From an uncultured Marinomonas sp. (GTDB lineage Bacteria; Pseudomonadota; Gammaproteobacteria; Pseudomonadales; Marinomonadaceae), in NCBI GenBank assembly GCA_947493575.1, contig CANLRQ010000001.1, forward strand, positions 62,001 through 126,000: a stretch of DNA of 64,000 nucleotides, given 5' to 3'. How positions within the stretch are numbered: the first letter of the stretch is position 1; each line of letters opens with the position of its first letter. A model generated the notes under the pieces. The model did no database searches and was not told where the DNA came from. It was given only the letters and a program-made list of their open reading frames with translations. This document shows positions 52,675 to 62,896 of the stretch, one piece after another. Made by a program: the position numbers and the translations under genes.

Positions 52675-52750
52675 TGGTGCCCAGAGACGGAATCGAACCG
52701 CCGACACGAGGATTTTCAATCCTCTGCTCTACCGACTGAGCTATCTGGGC
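52675..52750 (-). tRNA. tRNA-Phe (GAA)
   Basis: 76 nt on the minus strand: GCCCAGATAGCTCAGTCGGT, the anticodon loop with TTGAAAA (GAA), then GGCGGTTCGATTCCGTCTCT and GGGCACCA with encoded CCA. The acceptor stem GCCCAGA/TCTGGGC is perfect. It stands alone with its own terminator. Confidence 0.97.
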
Positions 52751-52880
52751 AAGTGCGGTGCATTGTATAGCAATCTATTATAGGGTCAATAGTTTTTTTA
52801 ATTTTTTTTACAATAAGTTAGAAAAAAGCACTTATCTGGTATCATCAGATTATCTATCGACCTATTTAAGAAGAGTAAAT

Positions 52881-53354
52881 ATGCTTCACATTGTTTTATT
52901 CGAACCTGAGATCCCACCGAATACAGGGAATGTTATTCGTCTATGTGCCAATACAGGCTTTCAATTACACTTAATCGAACCCTTAGGGTTTGAACTCGAT
53001 GATAAAAAGGTTCGTCGTGCAGGACTGGATTATCATGAAGTCGCTAGAGTAAAGCGCCATGGAAATTGGCAGGCCTTTTTGGATTCCCAATCCTTCGGTA
53101 CTATCTACGCATTAACAACTAAAGGCAGCCGCCCTCATTCAGATGCTCAATTCCAACCCAATGATGTACTTGTGTTCGGCCCAGAGACTCGTGGATTACC
53201 AGCTGACTTTATTAACGCCTTACCAACTGATCAGAGATTAAGGTTACCAATGCAACCAGGAAGTCGCAGCTTGAATTTATCAAATACCGTCGCCGTCATG
53301 GTTTATGAATCATGGAGACAACTTGATTACATAATGCCTGACGACAGTCTTTAG
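52881..53354 (+). CDS. trmL: tRNA (cytidine/uridine(34)-2'-O)-methyltransferase TrmL
   Basis: 157 residues from ATG 52881 (AAGAAG upstream); the open frame before it is not coding. SPOUT-fold features: [54 protein letters not shown] and the C-terminal knot [20 protein letters not shown]. It methylates the wobble ribose of tRNA-Leu isoacceptors with S-adenosylmethionine. Next to tRNA-Phe by chance; the K+ channel gene follows 15 bp later and is probably cotranscribed. Confidence 0.95.
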   Translation: MLHIVLFEPEIPPNTGNVIRLCANTGFQLHLIEPLGFELDDKKVRRAGLDYHEVARVKRHGNWQAFLDSQSFGTIYALTTKGSRPHSDAQFQPNDVLVFGPETRGLPADFINALPTDQRLRLPMQPGSRSLNLSNTVAVMVYESWRQLDYIMPDDSL

Positions 53355-53369
53355 AAGGAGAGTTAGGTG

Positions 53370-54473
53370 ATGTCTCTCATAGGACTACTTAGAAAAAACA
53401 ATAAGAAGCGCCGTCAAGACTTTAGACAGAGTGTCTATCTACATGCAGCTCAAGATCTGAGGTATCGACTTGTACTGTTAATCAGCATTATTCTGATTCA
53501 CAGTTTGGCTATGGTGCTGTTTGAAGAAATGGATTGGTGGCAGGCATTCTGGCTTTCTATGACATCCGCCAGTACCACAGGATACGGCGATATTTCCGCT
53601 GCAACCTTCTGGGGACAAGCCGCAACCATTATCCTTATCTACGGTATAGGAATTGCACTTTTAGCCCAAATTGCCAGTGACTATATTGAACTACGTTTAC
53701 AAAAAAAAGAAATGCGAATTAAAGGCCGAATGGAGTGGGATCAGATGCAAGATCATTTGTTAATTATTAATACACCAAAATATTATACTGAGCGCTATTT
53801 AGAGCGTTTAATCAGCCAGATTTGCGATTCTCCTGAGCTGCAACAAACACCAATACAAATTCTAACGCCTCACTTCCCTGACGGATTGCCTATGTCTCTA
53901 CGCTCACATGGCGTTGTGCACCACACAGGAGACGCAACTACAGAAGGCATGCTAGAAGCAGCGGGAGCGCAAAGAGCAAAGTACATTATAGTATTAAGCC
54001 CTGATAGCCAAGAAAACAGCAGTGACAGTAAGGTTTTCGATATTTTACATCGCCTCAAAGCAATCGATACCAATGCCTTCGTCATTGCTGAAGCTGTAGA
54101 AGATAACAATAGAAAGCGTTTTCGTAGTGCAAGAGCCGATGCTGTTATTCGCCCTATTCGAGCCTATCCAGAAATGTTAGTTCGTTCTTTAATCGCACCG
54201 GGAACGGAACAGGTTCTAGAAGATTTATTCCGCTACCAAGGCGACCATACCATTCGATTGGATGTTCATATTGAAGGTAAAACATGGGGAGAGATAGTAA
54301 CCACTCTAATACAGCACGACATAGGCACCGCATTAGGCTATGTTGGAGAGAATAAGATGGTGACAACTCACCCTCAAACATCAGAAGTGGTTAAAGTAAA
54401 CTCGCTCATCATTCTAGTTAATGACGATCAAGTATTACCAAGCACTCAAGTGATTAAAGATTATTTCCAATAA
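53370..54473 (+). CDS. Potassium channel protein with TrkA-N (RCK-type) domain
   Basis: 367 residues from ATG 53370, with AAGGAG upstream (a GTG at 53367 is possible). Two membrane segments around the pore: LVLLISIILIHSLAMVLF, the selectivity filter TSASTTGYGDISAAT (TTGYGD) and ATIILIYGIGIALLAQI. A cytoplasmic RCK/TrkA-N domain follows (HLLIINTPKYYTERYLERLI; HHTGDATTEGMLEAAGAQRA), then a TrkA-C-like tail (VVKVNSLIILVNDDQ). A ligand-gated K+ channel. Terminated by the hairpin at 54481. Confidence 0.93.
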   Translation: MSLIGLLRKNNKKRRQDFRQSVYLHAAQDLRYRLVLLISIILIHSLAMVLFEEMDWWQAFWLSMTSASTTGYGDISAATFWGQAATIILIYGIGIALLAQIASDYIELRLQKKEMRIKGRMEWDQMQDHLLIINTPKYYTERYLERLISQICDSPELQQTPIQILTPHFPDGLPMSLRSHGVVHHTGDATTEGMLEAAGAQRAKYIIVLSPDSQENSSDSKVFDILHRLKAIDTNAFVIAEAVEDNNRKRFRSARADAVIRPIRAYPEMLVRSLIAPGTEQVLEDLFRYQGDHTIRLDVHIEGKTWGEIVTTLIQHDIGTALGYVGENKMVTTHPQTSEVVKVNSLIILVNDDQVLPSTQVIKDYFQ

Positions 54474-54480
54474 TATCAAC

Positions 54481-54514
54481 GTAAAAAGCCACCCTAACTA
54501 GGATGGCTTTTTAC
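54481..54514. terminator. Rho-independent terminator of the K+ channel gene
   Basis: GTAAAAAGCCA and TGGCTTTTTAC pair, extended by CCCT/AGGA; an A run before and T run after make it usable both ways. Confidence 0.9.
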
Positions 54515-54530
54515 AAAATCCAGTTTTACT

Positions 54531-54714
54531 GAAACCTTTGTACGAAGTCATGAGCGATGAGGTGCAAAGACGAGGTGAAAAGACGAGGTGAAAAGACGAG
54601 GTGAAAAGACGAGGCAAAAATAGACGAATAAGCGAAGTTTATGAGTTATAAATGCGCATTTTGAGTCTGTTTTTAACAAAGTGTTAGCAAGCATCGTAGT
54701 CGTGCAAAGGTCTC
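54531..54714 (+). repeat. MITE family A, copy 10 (184 bp, with internal tandem expansion)
   Basis: Ends GAAACCTTTGTACGAAGTCA and CGTGCAAAGGTCTC with exact TTACT duplications on both sides (54526-54530, 54715-54719). Between 54559 and 54610 the 13-bp unit GAGGTGAAAAGAC is repeated four times (first copy GAGGTGCAAAGAC), which accounts for the extra length relative to the 140-bp form. Confidence 0.93.
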
Positions 54715-54742
54715 TTACTCTCTTATATATTTATGTTGGCGA

Positions 54743-55027
<285 letters not shown>

Positions 55028-55043
55028 TCAGCGAAATGAAATT

Positions 55044-55565
<522 letters not shown>

Positions 55566-55755
55566 TTATAAAAGCAGTTCATCCTACTTCTACTATTCGT
55601 TCCTAACAAAGGCACGCATCATAACGAATAACGCCTATGTTCTCAATTAACACCAATGTACATTAGCTATTTTATCCATCACATTATCGTATTCTTATCG
55701 ACACGAATCAGCCAAAGTACCGCCTTAAACTTACATCATAAATCTGAATTATAAA

Positions 55756-56298
55756 TTAAACCACAAAAGGTACTAAAAACTGTTTCAGTACACTAATTCC
55801 TAAAAAGATAAAGATCGGAGACAAATCCAGCCCACCTAAAGTCGGGATTATTTTACGAATTTGACTGTATAAAGGCTCTGTCACTTGATGTACTAACATG
55901 GCACCAGGGTGACTTGCTCCTGGTGCAACCCAGCTCAAAATCACTGAAATCAACATGGCCCAGAAATATAAATCAAGCAAATGATATAAGGTACCAGCGA
56001 GCGTGAAAATCGCATACTGCATTGCATTTAATTGGTACCCTTTCATTGCAAGCACTAAAGCAATTGTGGCTAACTGTACAACTAACGCTAAGATTACCGA
56101 AGCAGTATCAATACGCCCTATAGAAGGTACTATCTTACGAATAGGTAACAACAATGGATTTGTTGCTTTAACCACGCCTTGACTGATTGGGTTATAAAAG
56201 TCTGCCCTAGTTAACTGTAGAACTAAGCGTAGTAAAACAATAAATAAATAAAAATTAGCCAATGTTTTTAACAAAAATATAATAGGATCCGAACTCAT
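55756..56298 (-). CDS. yggT: YggT family membrane protein
   Basis: 180 residues with two YggT repeats, each with two membrane segments: IIFLLKTLANFYLFIVLLRL, DFYNPISQGVVKATNPLLLP, and LYFWAMLISVILSWVAPGAS, VTEPLYSQIRKIIPTLGGLD. YggT proteins are involved in osmotic adaptation or membrane organisation; role not settled. Third gene of yggS-proC-yggT. Confidence 0.93.
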   Translation of the reverse strand: MSSDPIIFLLKTLANFYLFIVLLRLVLQLTRADFYNPISQGVVKATNPLLLPIRKIVPSIGRIDTASVILALVVQLATIALVLAMKGYQLNAMQYAIFTLAGTLYHLLDLYFWAMLISVILSWVAPGASHPGAMLVHQVTEPLYSQIRKIIPTLGGLDLSPIFIFLGISVLKQFLVPFVV

Positions 56299-56310
56299 TA
56301 TTGTGTTCCT

Positions 56311-57159
56311 TTAATCTTTATCTGTAGCAGAAAGTTGAGAGGCAAATTCGCGCGAACGATTAGCACAGGCAGTCATCGCTTCATCCATCATTTTCTCTAT
56401 CCCATTTGCTTCAAAGGACAGTAAAGCCTGCTCCGTCGCCCCTTTGGGAGAGGTAATATCAATTCGCATTTGCTCAACACTCATGTCAGTCAACTCTGTT
56501 GCCATTCTAGCAGCGCCCAACATAGATTGAGTAGCAAGCGTCCGACTGTCTTCCGCACTCAGACCTTGTTGCACGCCATGACGAATCATAGATTCAACAA
56601 AGCGGAAAAAATAAGCAGGAGAACTGCCCGCTAATGCCGTAACAGTATGCATATGAGCCTCGTCAGAGACCCAAAGAGATGACCCAACACTTGAAAATAA
56701 AACATCAGCCCATTGCTTTTGCTCTTCGGAAATATGCTGATTACCTATAAGTCCTGTAATACCTGCACCCAATTGCGATGGGGTATTAGGCATACTACGC
56801 ACTATTCCTACTTCCCCTAACCAAGTTTGCAAACTTGGTAACTCTACACCCGCAGCAACAGAAATAAATAATTGATGAGGTTTAACTTCATTGGCAAAAC
56901 CGTTAATGACATCTTGTATTTGAACTGGCTTTACACAGAGCACAATAATATCGGCATCTTGAACGGCCGCATTATTATCTGCCGTCATATTAATATTAAA
57001 AGTACTAGAGAAATGCTCACGTTTTGACTCAGTACGGGCTGTCCCAGTGATGTTTGCTGCTGGTACACCACTGCTAATCAAACCTTGCATGATCGCACTG
57101 GCCATATTGCCCATACCAATAAACGCAATTTTAATCTTTGAACCTAGATTTGCTTGCAT
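56311..57159 (-). CDS. proC: Pyrroline-5-carboxylate reductase
   Basis: 282 residues. NAD(P)-binding motif IAFIGMGNMASAIMQGLISS, ADIIVLCVKPVQIQDVI, RSMPNTPSQLGAGITGL and the C-terminal signature TALAGSSPAYFFRFVESMIR, with DITSPKGATEQALLSFE. It reduces 1-pyrroline-5-carboxylate to proline, the last step of proline synthesis. 12 bp before yggT. Confidence 0.96.
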   Translation of the reverse strand: MQANLGSKIKIAFIGMGNMASAIMQGLISSGVPAANITGTARTESKREHFSSTFNINMTADNNAAVQDADIIVLCVKPVQIQDVINGFANEVKPHQLFISVAAGVELPSLQTWLGEVGIVRSMPNTPSQLGAGITGLIGNQHISEEQKQWADVLFSSVGSSLWVSDEAHMHTVTALAGSSPAYFFRFVESMIRHGVQQGLSAEDSRTLATQSMLGAARMATELTDMSVEQMRIDITSPKGATEQALLSFEANGIEKMMDEAMTACANRSREFASQLSATDKD

Positions 57160-57182
57160 GAAATTTTCCTGTATTAAAATCG

Positions 57183-57866
57183 TTACTGGCGAGAGCCGAA
57201 AATTGCTGTTCCAATCCTTACCATAGTACTACCCGAGTGGATCGCTGCTGCCATATCACCGGACATTCCTATCGATAAAGTATCTATATTAGGATAACGC
57301 ATTTTTAAATCATTATAAGCCAACAATAACGGCTGATAGGCTTCCACTTGCGACTGGATCGATGATTGTGGTGCCGGAATCGCCATTAGTCCCCTTAACT
57401 CTAAATGAGGCAGTGCAGTCACAAATTCAACTAACTTAGGTAAATCGGACAAACTAATCCCAGACTTAGTCAACTCACCGCTTATATTGACTTGAATACA
57501 CACCTTAAGAGGCGGCAAATTCTCTGGCCGTTGTTCATTCAATCTCACTGCAATTTTTTCTCTATCGAGGGTATGAACCCAGTCAACATTTTGCGCAACA
57601 AGGCGTGTTTTATTTGATTGTATGGAACCAATAAAATGCCATTCAATATCATTTAAATCAGACAAGGCAAGGCACTTATCCACTACTTCTTGAACGTAGT
57701 TTTCACCAAATTGTCTCTGTCCAGCGTCATACGCCGCCATAATATTTTCAATTGGCTTTGTTTTACTGACCGCTAACAAACGTACAGAATTGCTTTCCCT
57801 ATTATTTTGCAAGATCAAATCGTCGACTTGCTTACGAACTTGCTCTAAATTGACAGCAATACTCAT
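57183..57866 (-). CDS. yggS: YggS family PLP-binding protein (PLPBP)
   Basis: 227 residues from ATG 57866; the frame is open to 57917 but the standard YggS start follows this ATG. The PLP lysine is in VRLLAVSKTKPIENIMAAYD, with FGENYVQEVVDK, WHFIGSIQSNKTR and MGMSGDMAAAIHSGSTMVR-like sequence (SIGMSGDMAAAIHSGSTMVR, then IGTAIFG). It buffers PLP and affects amino-acid metabolism. First gene of the yggS-proC-yggT operon. Confidence 0.95.
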   Translation of the reverse strand: MSIAVNLEQVRKQVDDLILQNNRESNSVRLLAVSKTKPIENIMAAYDAGQRQFGENYVQEVVDKCLALSDLNDIEWHFIGSIQSNKTRLVAQNVDWVHTLDREKIAVRLNEQRPENLPPLKVCIQVNISGELTKSGISLSDLPKLVEFVTALPHLELRGLMAIPAPQSSIQSQVEAYQPLLLAYNDLKMRYPNIDTLSIGMSGDMAAAIHSGSTMVRIGTAIFGSRQ

Positions 57867-57971
57867 GGGGAGTAGCTCCGTATAATCAGTAAATTGAGTA
57901 AGCTTAATATAAGACAAAGCCTAATAAGGTAGTATAGGCTTTGATGGATGGACTCTATGATAGCACTAAAG

Positions 57972-59096
57972 TTAAAAGTCGTATAACTCTGCACTACTTT
58001 GACAAAAACGACCATGGTATTCAATTCTGAACCCATTTTCAGCATCATTATTCTTAGCGGCATTAATCGCAGCAGAATATAACGAATCATAGGTAGAATG
58101 CTCAGGGTAAAAGCTTACACCTAATGCAACTCTAGTTGTTTCCGATAAGCGAAATTCATTTAAACTTATCTTTTTCAGCAGTTTCAAAGCAACCGTTTCT
58201 GCATCTTCTAAATTACGAATTTTCACTCCCATTAAAAACTCATTTTGAGACACACGGCCAATAAGATCATTAGAACGTACGCTACTGCGCATTATCTTAG
58301 CTAATGTAAGAATATCATCATCATCAACATCGTGATTTTTCCAATTCGCCTTTCCATTGTGAATATGCACGGAAATCAATGCTATACGTTGAAATTGACG
58401 ACGGGCATCTTTCATCATTATAGAAAAACTGGAATTGAATCGCTTAGGCTGCATCAAGCCTGTTAACTTGTCTTCATACGTTGAATTAAGCAAAGTTTCC
58501 TCTGTTTTATCACGCACAAATGACAAATGAACAAGGTTACTAATGGAGTTAATGGTAAAATTTAAGGAATCACATGAAGCACTTAAATAGTTATTGTTAG
58601 TAAAAATCAAAACAAAGCCAACAACAGCACCTTCAATGTTGAGTATCGATTTTATTAAACAGCGATCAATATTATTTTGATCCACCCAAGGTTGCCAGCT
58701 CTGCCAAAACTCAGGTGTTGATAAACCTACTTCATGAATTTCATCCGTTGCTTGAGACTGCATATAACACAGCTGGGCTGGTACACTTAACATCATGCCA
58801 GAGGGTGTTATTAATTCACTTATTAAACTGCTTCCTGCATTAATTTTCCAGTTGCCACCTTCTTGATCGCACGATACGAAACAAAGGTGAAGAGGTAAGG
58901 CATCCTGCTGGAACACCTTAACCATTTCATGCAATATATTTATTTGAGTCGCACCCTGCGTCAGGAGCAGCATCATTTGATTGCACCTGTGCTGAATCTC
59001 GTCAAAATCCCTTTTCTGGCTTTTTAAAGCATGGACTTCATCTTCTAGAGCCGAAATTCTGTCTTGTAATTTATCCAATGTACTGTTTTCTATCAT
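57972..59096 (-). CDS. GAF-like and degenerate GGDEF domain protein
   Basis: 374 residues, cytoplasmic. A coiled-coil start (LDKLQDRISALEDEVHALKS) is followed by a GAF-like sensor (about 45-195). The C-terminal region has the GGDEF domain fold (EDKLTGLMQPKRFNSSFSIM and VALGVSFYPEHSTYDSLYSA), but the signature reads RVSQNEFLMGV where an active cyclase has GGDEF. It is therefore unlikely to make cyclic-di-GMP and more likely to bind GTP, to bind the product, or to mediate protein contacts. It is the first gene before yggS on the same strand, 105 bp away. Confidence 0.85.
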   Translation of the reverse strand: MIENSTLDKLQDRISALEDEVHALKSQKRDFDEIQHRCNQMMLLLTQGATQINILHEMVKVFQQDALPLHLCFVSCDQEGGNWKINAGSSLISELITPSGMMLSVPAQLCYMQSQATDEIHEVGLSTPEFWQSWQPWVDQNNIDRCLIKSILNIEGAVVGFVLIFTNNNYLSASCDSLNFTINSISNLVHLSFVRDKTEETLLNSTYEDKLTGLMQPKRFNSSFSIMMKDARRQFQRIALISVHIHNGKANWKNHDVDDDDILTLAKIMRSSVRSNDLIGRVSQNEFLMGVKIRNLEDAETVALKLLKKISLNEFRLSETTRVALGVSFYPEHSTYDSLYSAAINAAKNNDAENGFRIEYHGRFCQSSAELYDF

Positions 59097-59242
59097 GGTT
59101 TATGCATTCACATTATATACACAAGCTAGGTTAGCTTTATGCAACAAGAAGTAAAGATAACAAACGTAACCCAGAGACAAAAATCATTTACAAATATATA
59201 CAATAGACACCTAAGTGTCAGAAAACAAACACATTCACTAAA

Positions 59243-60511
59243 TTAATATACCTTTTTCCCAGAAAGATAAGTTGCTTGAACTTTGCCAACTATTTCATCC
59301 CCTAAGTAAGGAGAGTTATGACCCTTGGTTTTTTTATTACCCTGAGTCCATAGCCAACTAAGACCACTATCAAACAAACAAAAGTCAGCAAAGTTACCTA
59401 CACTGAGAGAACCTGCGTCAATACCAAAGCTATTAGCAGGGCCAACGGTTAAACAAGTTAAGAGAGTTTTAAGATCAAGTTCACCACCATGTACCAACTT
59501 CATGGCTAAAGGAAGCAACACTTCAATATTTGCCATACCAGGTTCAGTTGCAGAAAATGGTGCTATTTTAGCCATTTTCTCATGGGGCTGATGATCAGAG
59601 CAAATAGCCGTAATCACACCATTACTAATGCCCTCTAATAATGCAAGACGATCTTCTTCGGAGCGTAAAGGCGGCAATACGTGATATTGGCCATTAAACT
59701 CTGACAATACTTGATCCGTTAATAGCAAATTATGTAGCGCAATATCTGCCGTAACATCCATCCCGGACAAACGAGCTTGTGTAATCATTTCAATTGATTT
59801 AGCACTAGATAAACGAGCAAAATGCGCCTTCACACCAGTACGCTCTACTAAAATAAGATCTCTTGCCAAAGCGACGGTTTCAGCAATGTCTGGAATACCT
59901 GCTAACCCATGGGTCATCGAAATCACACCTTCATGAGCACAACCACCATCAGACAAGCTTTTCTCATCAGAATGAAATACCACTAATAAATCGTGTGTTG
60001 CCGCATACTCTAAAGCTCTAGATAAAACCTTCGTACTATCCATAGCATGACGTTGGTTTGATAAGGCCACACACCCAGCATCCGTTAAAGCCACCATATT
60101 ACTCAGCGCTTTTCCAGATAGCCCTTGAGTCAATGCACCTAAAGGAAAAACGTTTGCTTGACCAGCAGCCAGAGCTTTATCTTGTATTAAAGCCGCTACA
60201 GCAGGCGTATCAACGATAGGGCTAGTGTCAGGAGAGCAGACAACTGTGGTTACCCCACCAGACGCAGCTGCACGTGTCTCAGAGGCAATAGAGCCCTTTT
60301 GTGAATAACCCGGTTCGCGTAGTGAGACACCCAGATCAACTAGACCAGGCAACACCCAAAGCCCTGTGGCATCGACATCCTCATCGGCAACAAACCCCAC
60401 TGGAGCATCGCCAATAGCAACCACTTTTTCATCTTCTATAAATAAATCACGTATTGCATCCAAATCTTGGCTAGGATCTATTATTCGACCATTTCTAATG
60501 CATAATTTCAT
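59243..60511 (-). CDS. pyrX: Dihydroorotase-like protein PyrX (non-catalytic subunit)
   Basis: 422 residues of the amidohydrolase superfamily. Active dihydroorotases have an HxH motif in PGLxDxHxHxREPG; here it is LPGLVDLGVSLREPG, with both His absent. Other metal positions are also altered (VVFHSDEKS, CSDHQPHEKMAK partly kept). It matches PyrX (PyrC') of Pseudomonas, which binds PyrB to build the ATCase dodecamer without own activity. It follows pyrB by one base, as in that arrangement. A true pyrC should exist elsewhere. Confidence 0.92.
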   Translation of the reverse strand: MKLCIRNGRIIDPSQDLDAIRDLFIEDEKVVAIGDAPVGFVADEDVDATGLWVLPGLVDLGVSLREPGYSQKGSIASETRAAASGGVTTVVCSPDTSPIVDTPAVAALIQDKALAAGQANVFPLGALTQGLSGKALSNMVALTDAGCVALSNQRHAMDSTKVLSRALEYAATHDLLVVFHSDEKSLSDGGCAHEGVISMTHGLAGIPDIAETVALARDLILVERTGVKAHFARLSSAKSIEMITQARLSGMDVTADIALHNLLLTDQVLSEFNGQYHVLPPLRSEEDRLALLEGISNGVITAICSDHQPHEKMAKIAPFSATEPGMANIEVLLPLAMKLVHGGELDLKTLLTCLTVGPANSFGIDAGSLSVGNFADFCLFDSGLSWLWTQGNKKTKGHNSPYLGDEIVGKVQATYLSGKKVY

Positions 60512-60512
60512 C

Positions 60513-61538
60513 TTAGACCTTTTCCCCTACCATTGTGTCAGACGCCATGCTTCGTTCACTTTCTTGACTTTGCACTTGACCACTCATTGCCATCGACATC
60601 ACTGCCATTCTTACAGCAATACCGTTAGTAACTTGATTAAGAATCACTGAGTGCTCCCCATCTGCGACTTCAGAAGAAATTTCTACCCCTCTGTTTATTG
60701 GCCCAGGATGCATGACAACAACATCAGGTTTTGCCCAAGACATACTCTCCATAGTCAAACCGTAGAGACGATAAAATTCACTTTCACTCGGTAATAACGC
60801 ACCGTGCATTCTTTCTTTCTGCAACCGTAACATGACAATCACATCAACATCTTGCAAACCCGCTTGTAACTCATGACAAATAACCGCACCTGTTTCACTG
60901 AAATAATTTGGCACTAAGGTCTTCGGGCCTACTAGTCGAATTTCTTCAACTCCCAGAGTCGTCAAAGCATGAATTTGCGAACGCGCAACACGTGAATGCA
61001 ATATGTCTCCAACGATAGCCACCTTGAGACCTTCAAAGCCCCCTTTGTGACGACGAATAGTCAACATATCCAGCATTGCTTGAGTAGGGTGGGCGTGTCT
61101 GCCATCGCCAGCATTAATAATGGCAACATTTGGGGTACAGTGTTCGGCAATAAAATGAGCAGCACCACTGTCACCATGACGCACGACAAACATGTCACTT
61201 TGCATGGCTTCTAAGTTTTGTAAGGTATCGAGTAAGGACTCTCCCTTAGACGTAGCAGATGTTTCAATATTAAGGTTGATAACGTCTGCTGAAAGTCGTT
61301 TTGCCGCTAATTCAAACGTTGTTCGGGTGCGAGTAGAATTCTCAAAGAAAAGGTTTACAACTGTTTTGCCACGTAGGAGAGGTACCTTCTTTACCGATTG
61401 TTCTCCCATATTTAAGAAAGATTCTGCCAGATCTAAAATTTCGGTCAGAATAGTCTTATCTAGACCTTCTAAAGATAAAAAATGCTTCAGTTGACCTTTT
61501 TCGTTCAGTTGCAATGCTCGTGGTTCTGATTGCGTCAT
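60513..61538 (-). CDS. pyrB: Aspartate carbamoyltransferase catalytic subunit
   Basis: 341 residues, the long form typical of the class that works with PyrX. The carbamoyl-phosphate site [56 protein letters not shown] and [13 protein letters not shown] are intact. It condenses carbamoyl phosphate with aspartate in pyrimidine synthesis. No pyrI regulatory subunit is adjacent, as expected for the PyrB-PyrX type. Preceded by pyrR and followed directly by pyrX. Confidence 0.96.
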   Translation of the reverse strand: MTQSEPRALQLNEKGQLKHFLSLEGLDKTILTEILDLAESFLNMGEQSVKKVPLLRGKTVVNLFFENSTRTRTTFELAAKRLSADVINLNIETSATSKGESLLDTLQNLEAMQSDMFVVRHGDSGAAHFIAEHCTPNVAIINAGDGRHAHPTQAMLDMLTIRRHKGGFEGLKVAIVGDILHSRVARSQIHALTTLGVEEIRLVGPKTLVPNYFSETGAVICHELQAGLQDVDVIVMLRLQKERMHGALLPSESEFYRLYGLTMESMSWAKPDVVVMHPGPINRGVEISSEVADGEHSVILNQVTNGIAVRMAVMSMAMSGQVQSQESERSMASDTMVGEKV

Positions 61539-61767
61539 TAGTTGTTTTCCTCAAACAGACAAGCGTAATCTGCGTCTTTTATTATGTAAGATGGGGAAAA
61601 TATCCAGAGCTAAAATTAGCTAATGGGTACTTACTAACAGCATAAAAAGGTTACCCTCAATTGCTTTATGTTATTCCACTAGACATTGTCGTACTTGTAA
61701 TAGAAAAAATAAAGTAACTCTTTGAAATACATTATATTTTTGACCTTTAGGTCAAGATTGAATAACA

Positions 61768-62265
61768 CTAGTAAGCATCAACCAAACTGACCGTTAAAGG
61801 CGCAGGACCAAAAAGTTTAATGCGTTGATTTTCACTTAAGTGAATTGTTTCTCCTGTGACATCTGCTTTGATAGGTAATTCAGCTTGATCTAAATCATAT
61901 AAGATCGCCAAACTAATACTCGCAGGTCGTCCAAAATCAAAAATTTCATTCATTGCTGCGCGAATCGTACGACCAGACATCAAGACATCATCAACCAGAA
62001 TAATGTGCTTCCCTTCTGTCGAAGGCAGTGTTGTTTGTTTCACTTTTGGATGCAGCCCCATACGAGAAAAATCATCGCGATAGAAAGTGATATCTAACGT
62101 TGCTAAAGACTCTTTCGTCCGCAAATTATCCAATAACTTTTCAGCTACCCATACACCGCCACTGTGAATGCCAACAACAATGGGATCAACAATGGCTTTT
62201 GTTTGACAATATTCACTTAATTCATTTGCCATTTTTTGCAAAGTAGCATCGATATCCAAATTCAT
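61768..62265 (-). CDS. pyrR: PyrR bifunctional protein / uracil phosphoribosyltransferase
   Basis: 165 residues. PRPP-binding motif HIILVDDVLMSGRTIRAAMN, HSGGVWVAEKL at the start, YDLDQAELPIKADVTGETIH and a C-terminal VSLVDAY match PyrR. In Firmicutes it controls pyr attenuation; in this gammaproteobacterial operon it is mostly thought to act as a regulator or UPRT, which is not shown here. Between ruvX and pyrB. Confidence 0.93.
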   Translation of the reverse strand: MNLDIDATLQKMANELSEYCQTKAIVDPIVVGIHSGGVWVAEKLLDNLRTKESLATLDITFYRDDFSRMGLHPKVKQTTLPSTEGKHIILVDDVLMSGRTIRAAMNEIFDFGRPASISLAILYDLDQAELPIKADVTGETIHLSENQRIKLFGPAPLTVSLVDAY

Positions 62266-62351
62266 TTACGGTTTTTCTCCTCTATTCTTTCTATTCAAGC
62301 TCTCAATTAAAGAGCCCGATTAAAGTACTCAAATTACTATTCTGAACTGAA

Positions 62352-62412
62352 GGAAAGTGCGAATAGCAGGCTTTTATCCACATGCTGGGGCAGAGGACTT
62401 ATTCGCACCTTA
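62352..62412. repeat. MITE family B inside the yqgE-ruvX-pyrR-pyrB-pyrX operon
   Basis: GGAAAGTGCGAATAGCAGGC, then TTTTATCCACATGCTGGGGC and CTTATTCGCACCTTA: a short but complete copy. It lies in the gap between ruvX and pyrR (62266-62443). Flanks CTGA and CTAA are close to the YTAR target. The inner sequence is shared with 37391 and 13470. Confidence 0.8.
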
Positions 62413-62443
62413 CTAAACACTCTCCATTTATTAAATTCATACT

Positions 62444-62896
62444 TTATGTGCTTTCAAACCATGACATTAGAATCATCTGCGCAGCAATGCCGTCAACAGA
62501 ATTCTCTTTAAAGTTACGTGAACCGCCCTCTTCAATGACTCTGCCTTTCGCCTCATAAGAAGACAGTCGCTCATCCATTAAGTAACGAGGCTTTCCATAC
62601 CTCCCCTGTAACCGATTAGCAAATTTTTTGGCTCGCTGACACATTTCATTTTCACTGCCATCCATATTCAATGGTAAGCCAACAACGAACCCATCAGGTT
62701 GCCACTCATTTACCAAGGCTTCTATCACATCCCAATTAGGAATGCCTTCACGAGCCTTAATAGGCTCTAAAGGCGTTGCACTACCAAGGAGTGTTTGCCC
62801 TACAGCAACACCGATTCTGGTTGTCCCAAAGTCAAACCCTAAAAACGTTTTAGACGCCGCCACAGACTCTGTATCTGCGGTATTTACTTCAACCAT
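62444..62896 (-). CDS. ruvX: Putative pre-16S rRNA nuclease / Holliday junction resolvase-like protein YqgF
   Basis: 150 residues from ATG 62896, which overlaps the yqgE stop codon by one base (TAATG), with AGGA 8 bases upstream. RNase H-like fold: TFLGFDFGTTRIGVAVGQTL (first Asp), GFVVGLPLNMDGSENEMCQR, LMDERLSSYEAKGRVIEEGG and DGIAAQMILMSWF. It processes the 16S rRNA 5' end in E. coli. Translationally coupled to yqgE. Confidence 0.94.
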   Translation of the reverse strand: MVEVNTADTESVAASKTFLGFDFGTTRIGVAVGQTLLGSATPLEPIKAREGIPNWDVIEALVNEWQPDGFVVGLPLNMDGSENEMCQRAKKFANRLQGRYGKPRYLMDERLSSYEAKGRVIEEGGSRNFKENSVDGIAAQMILMSWFEST

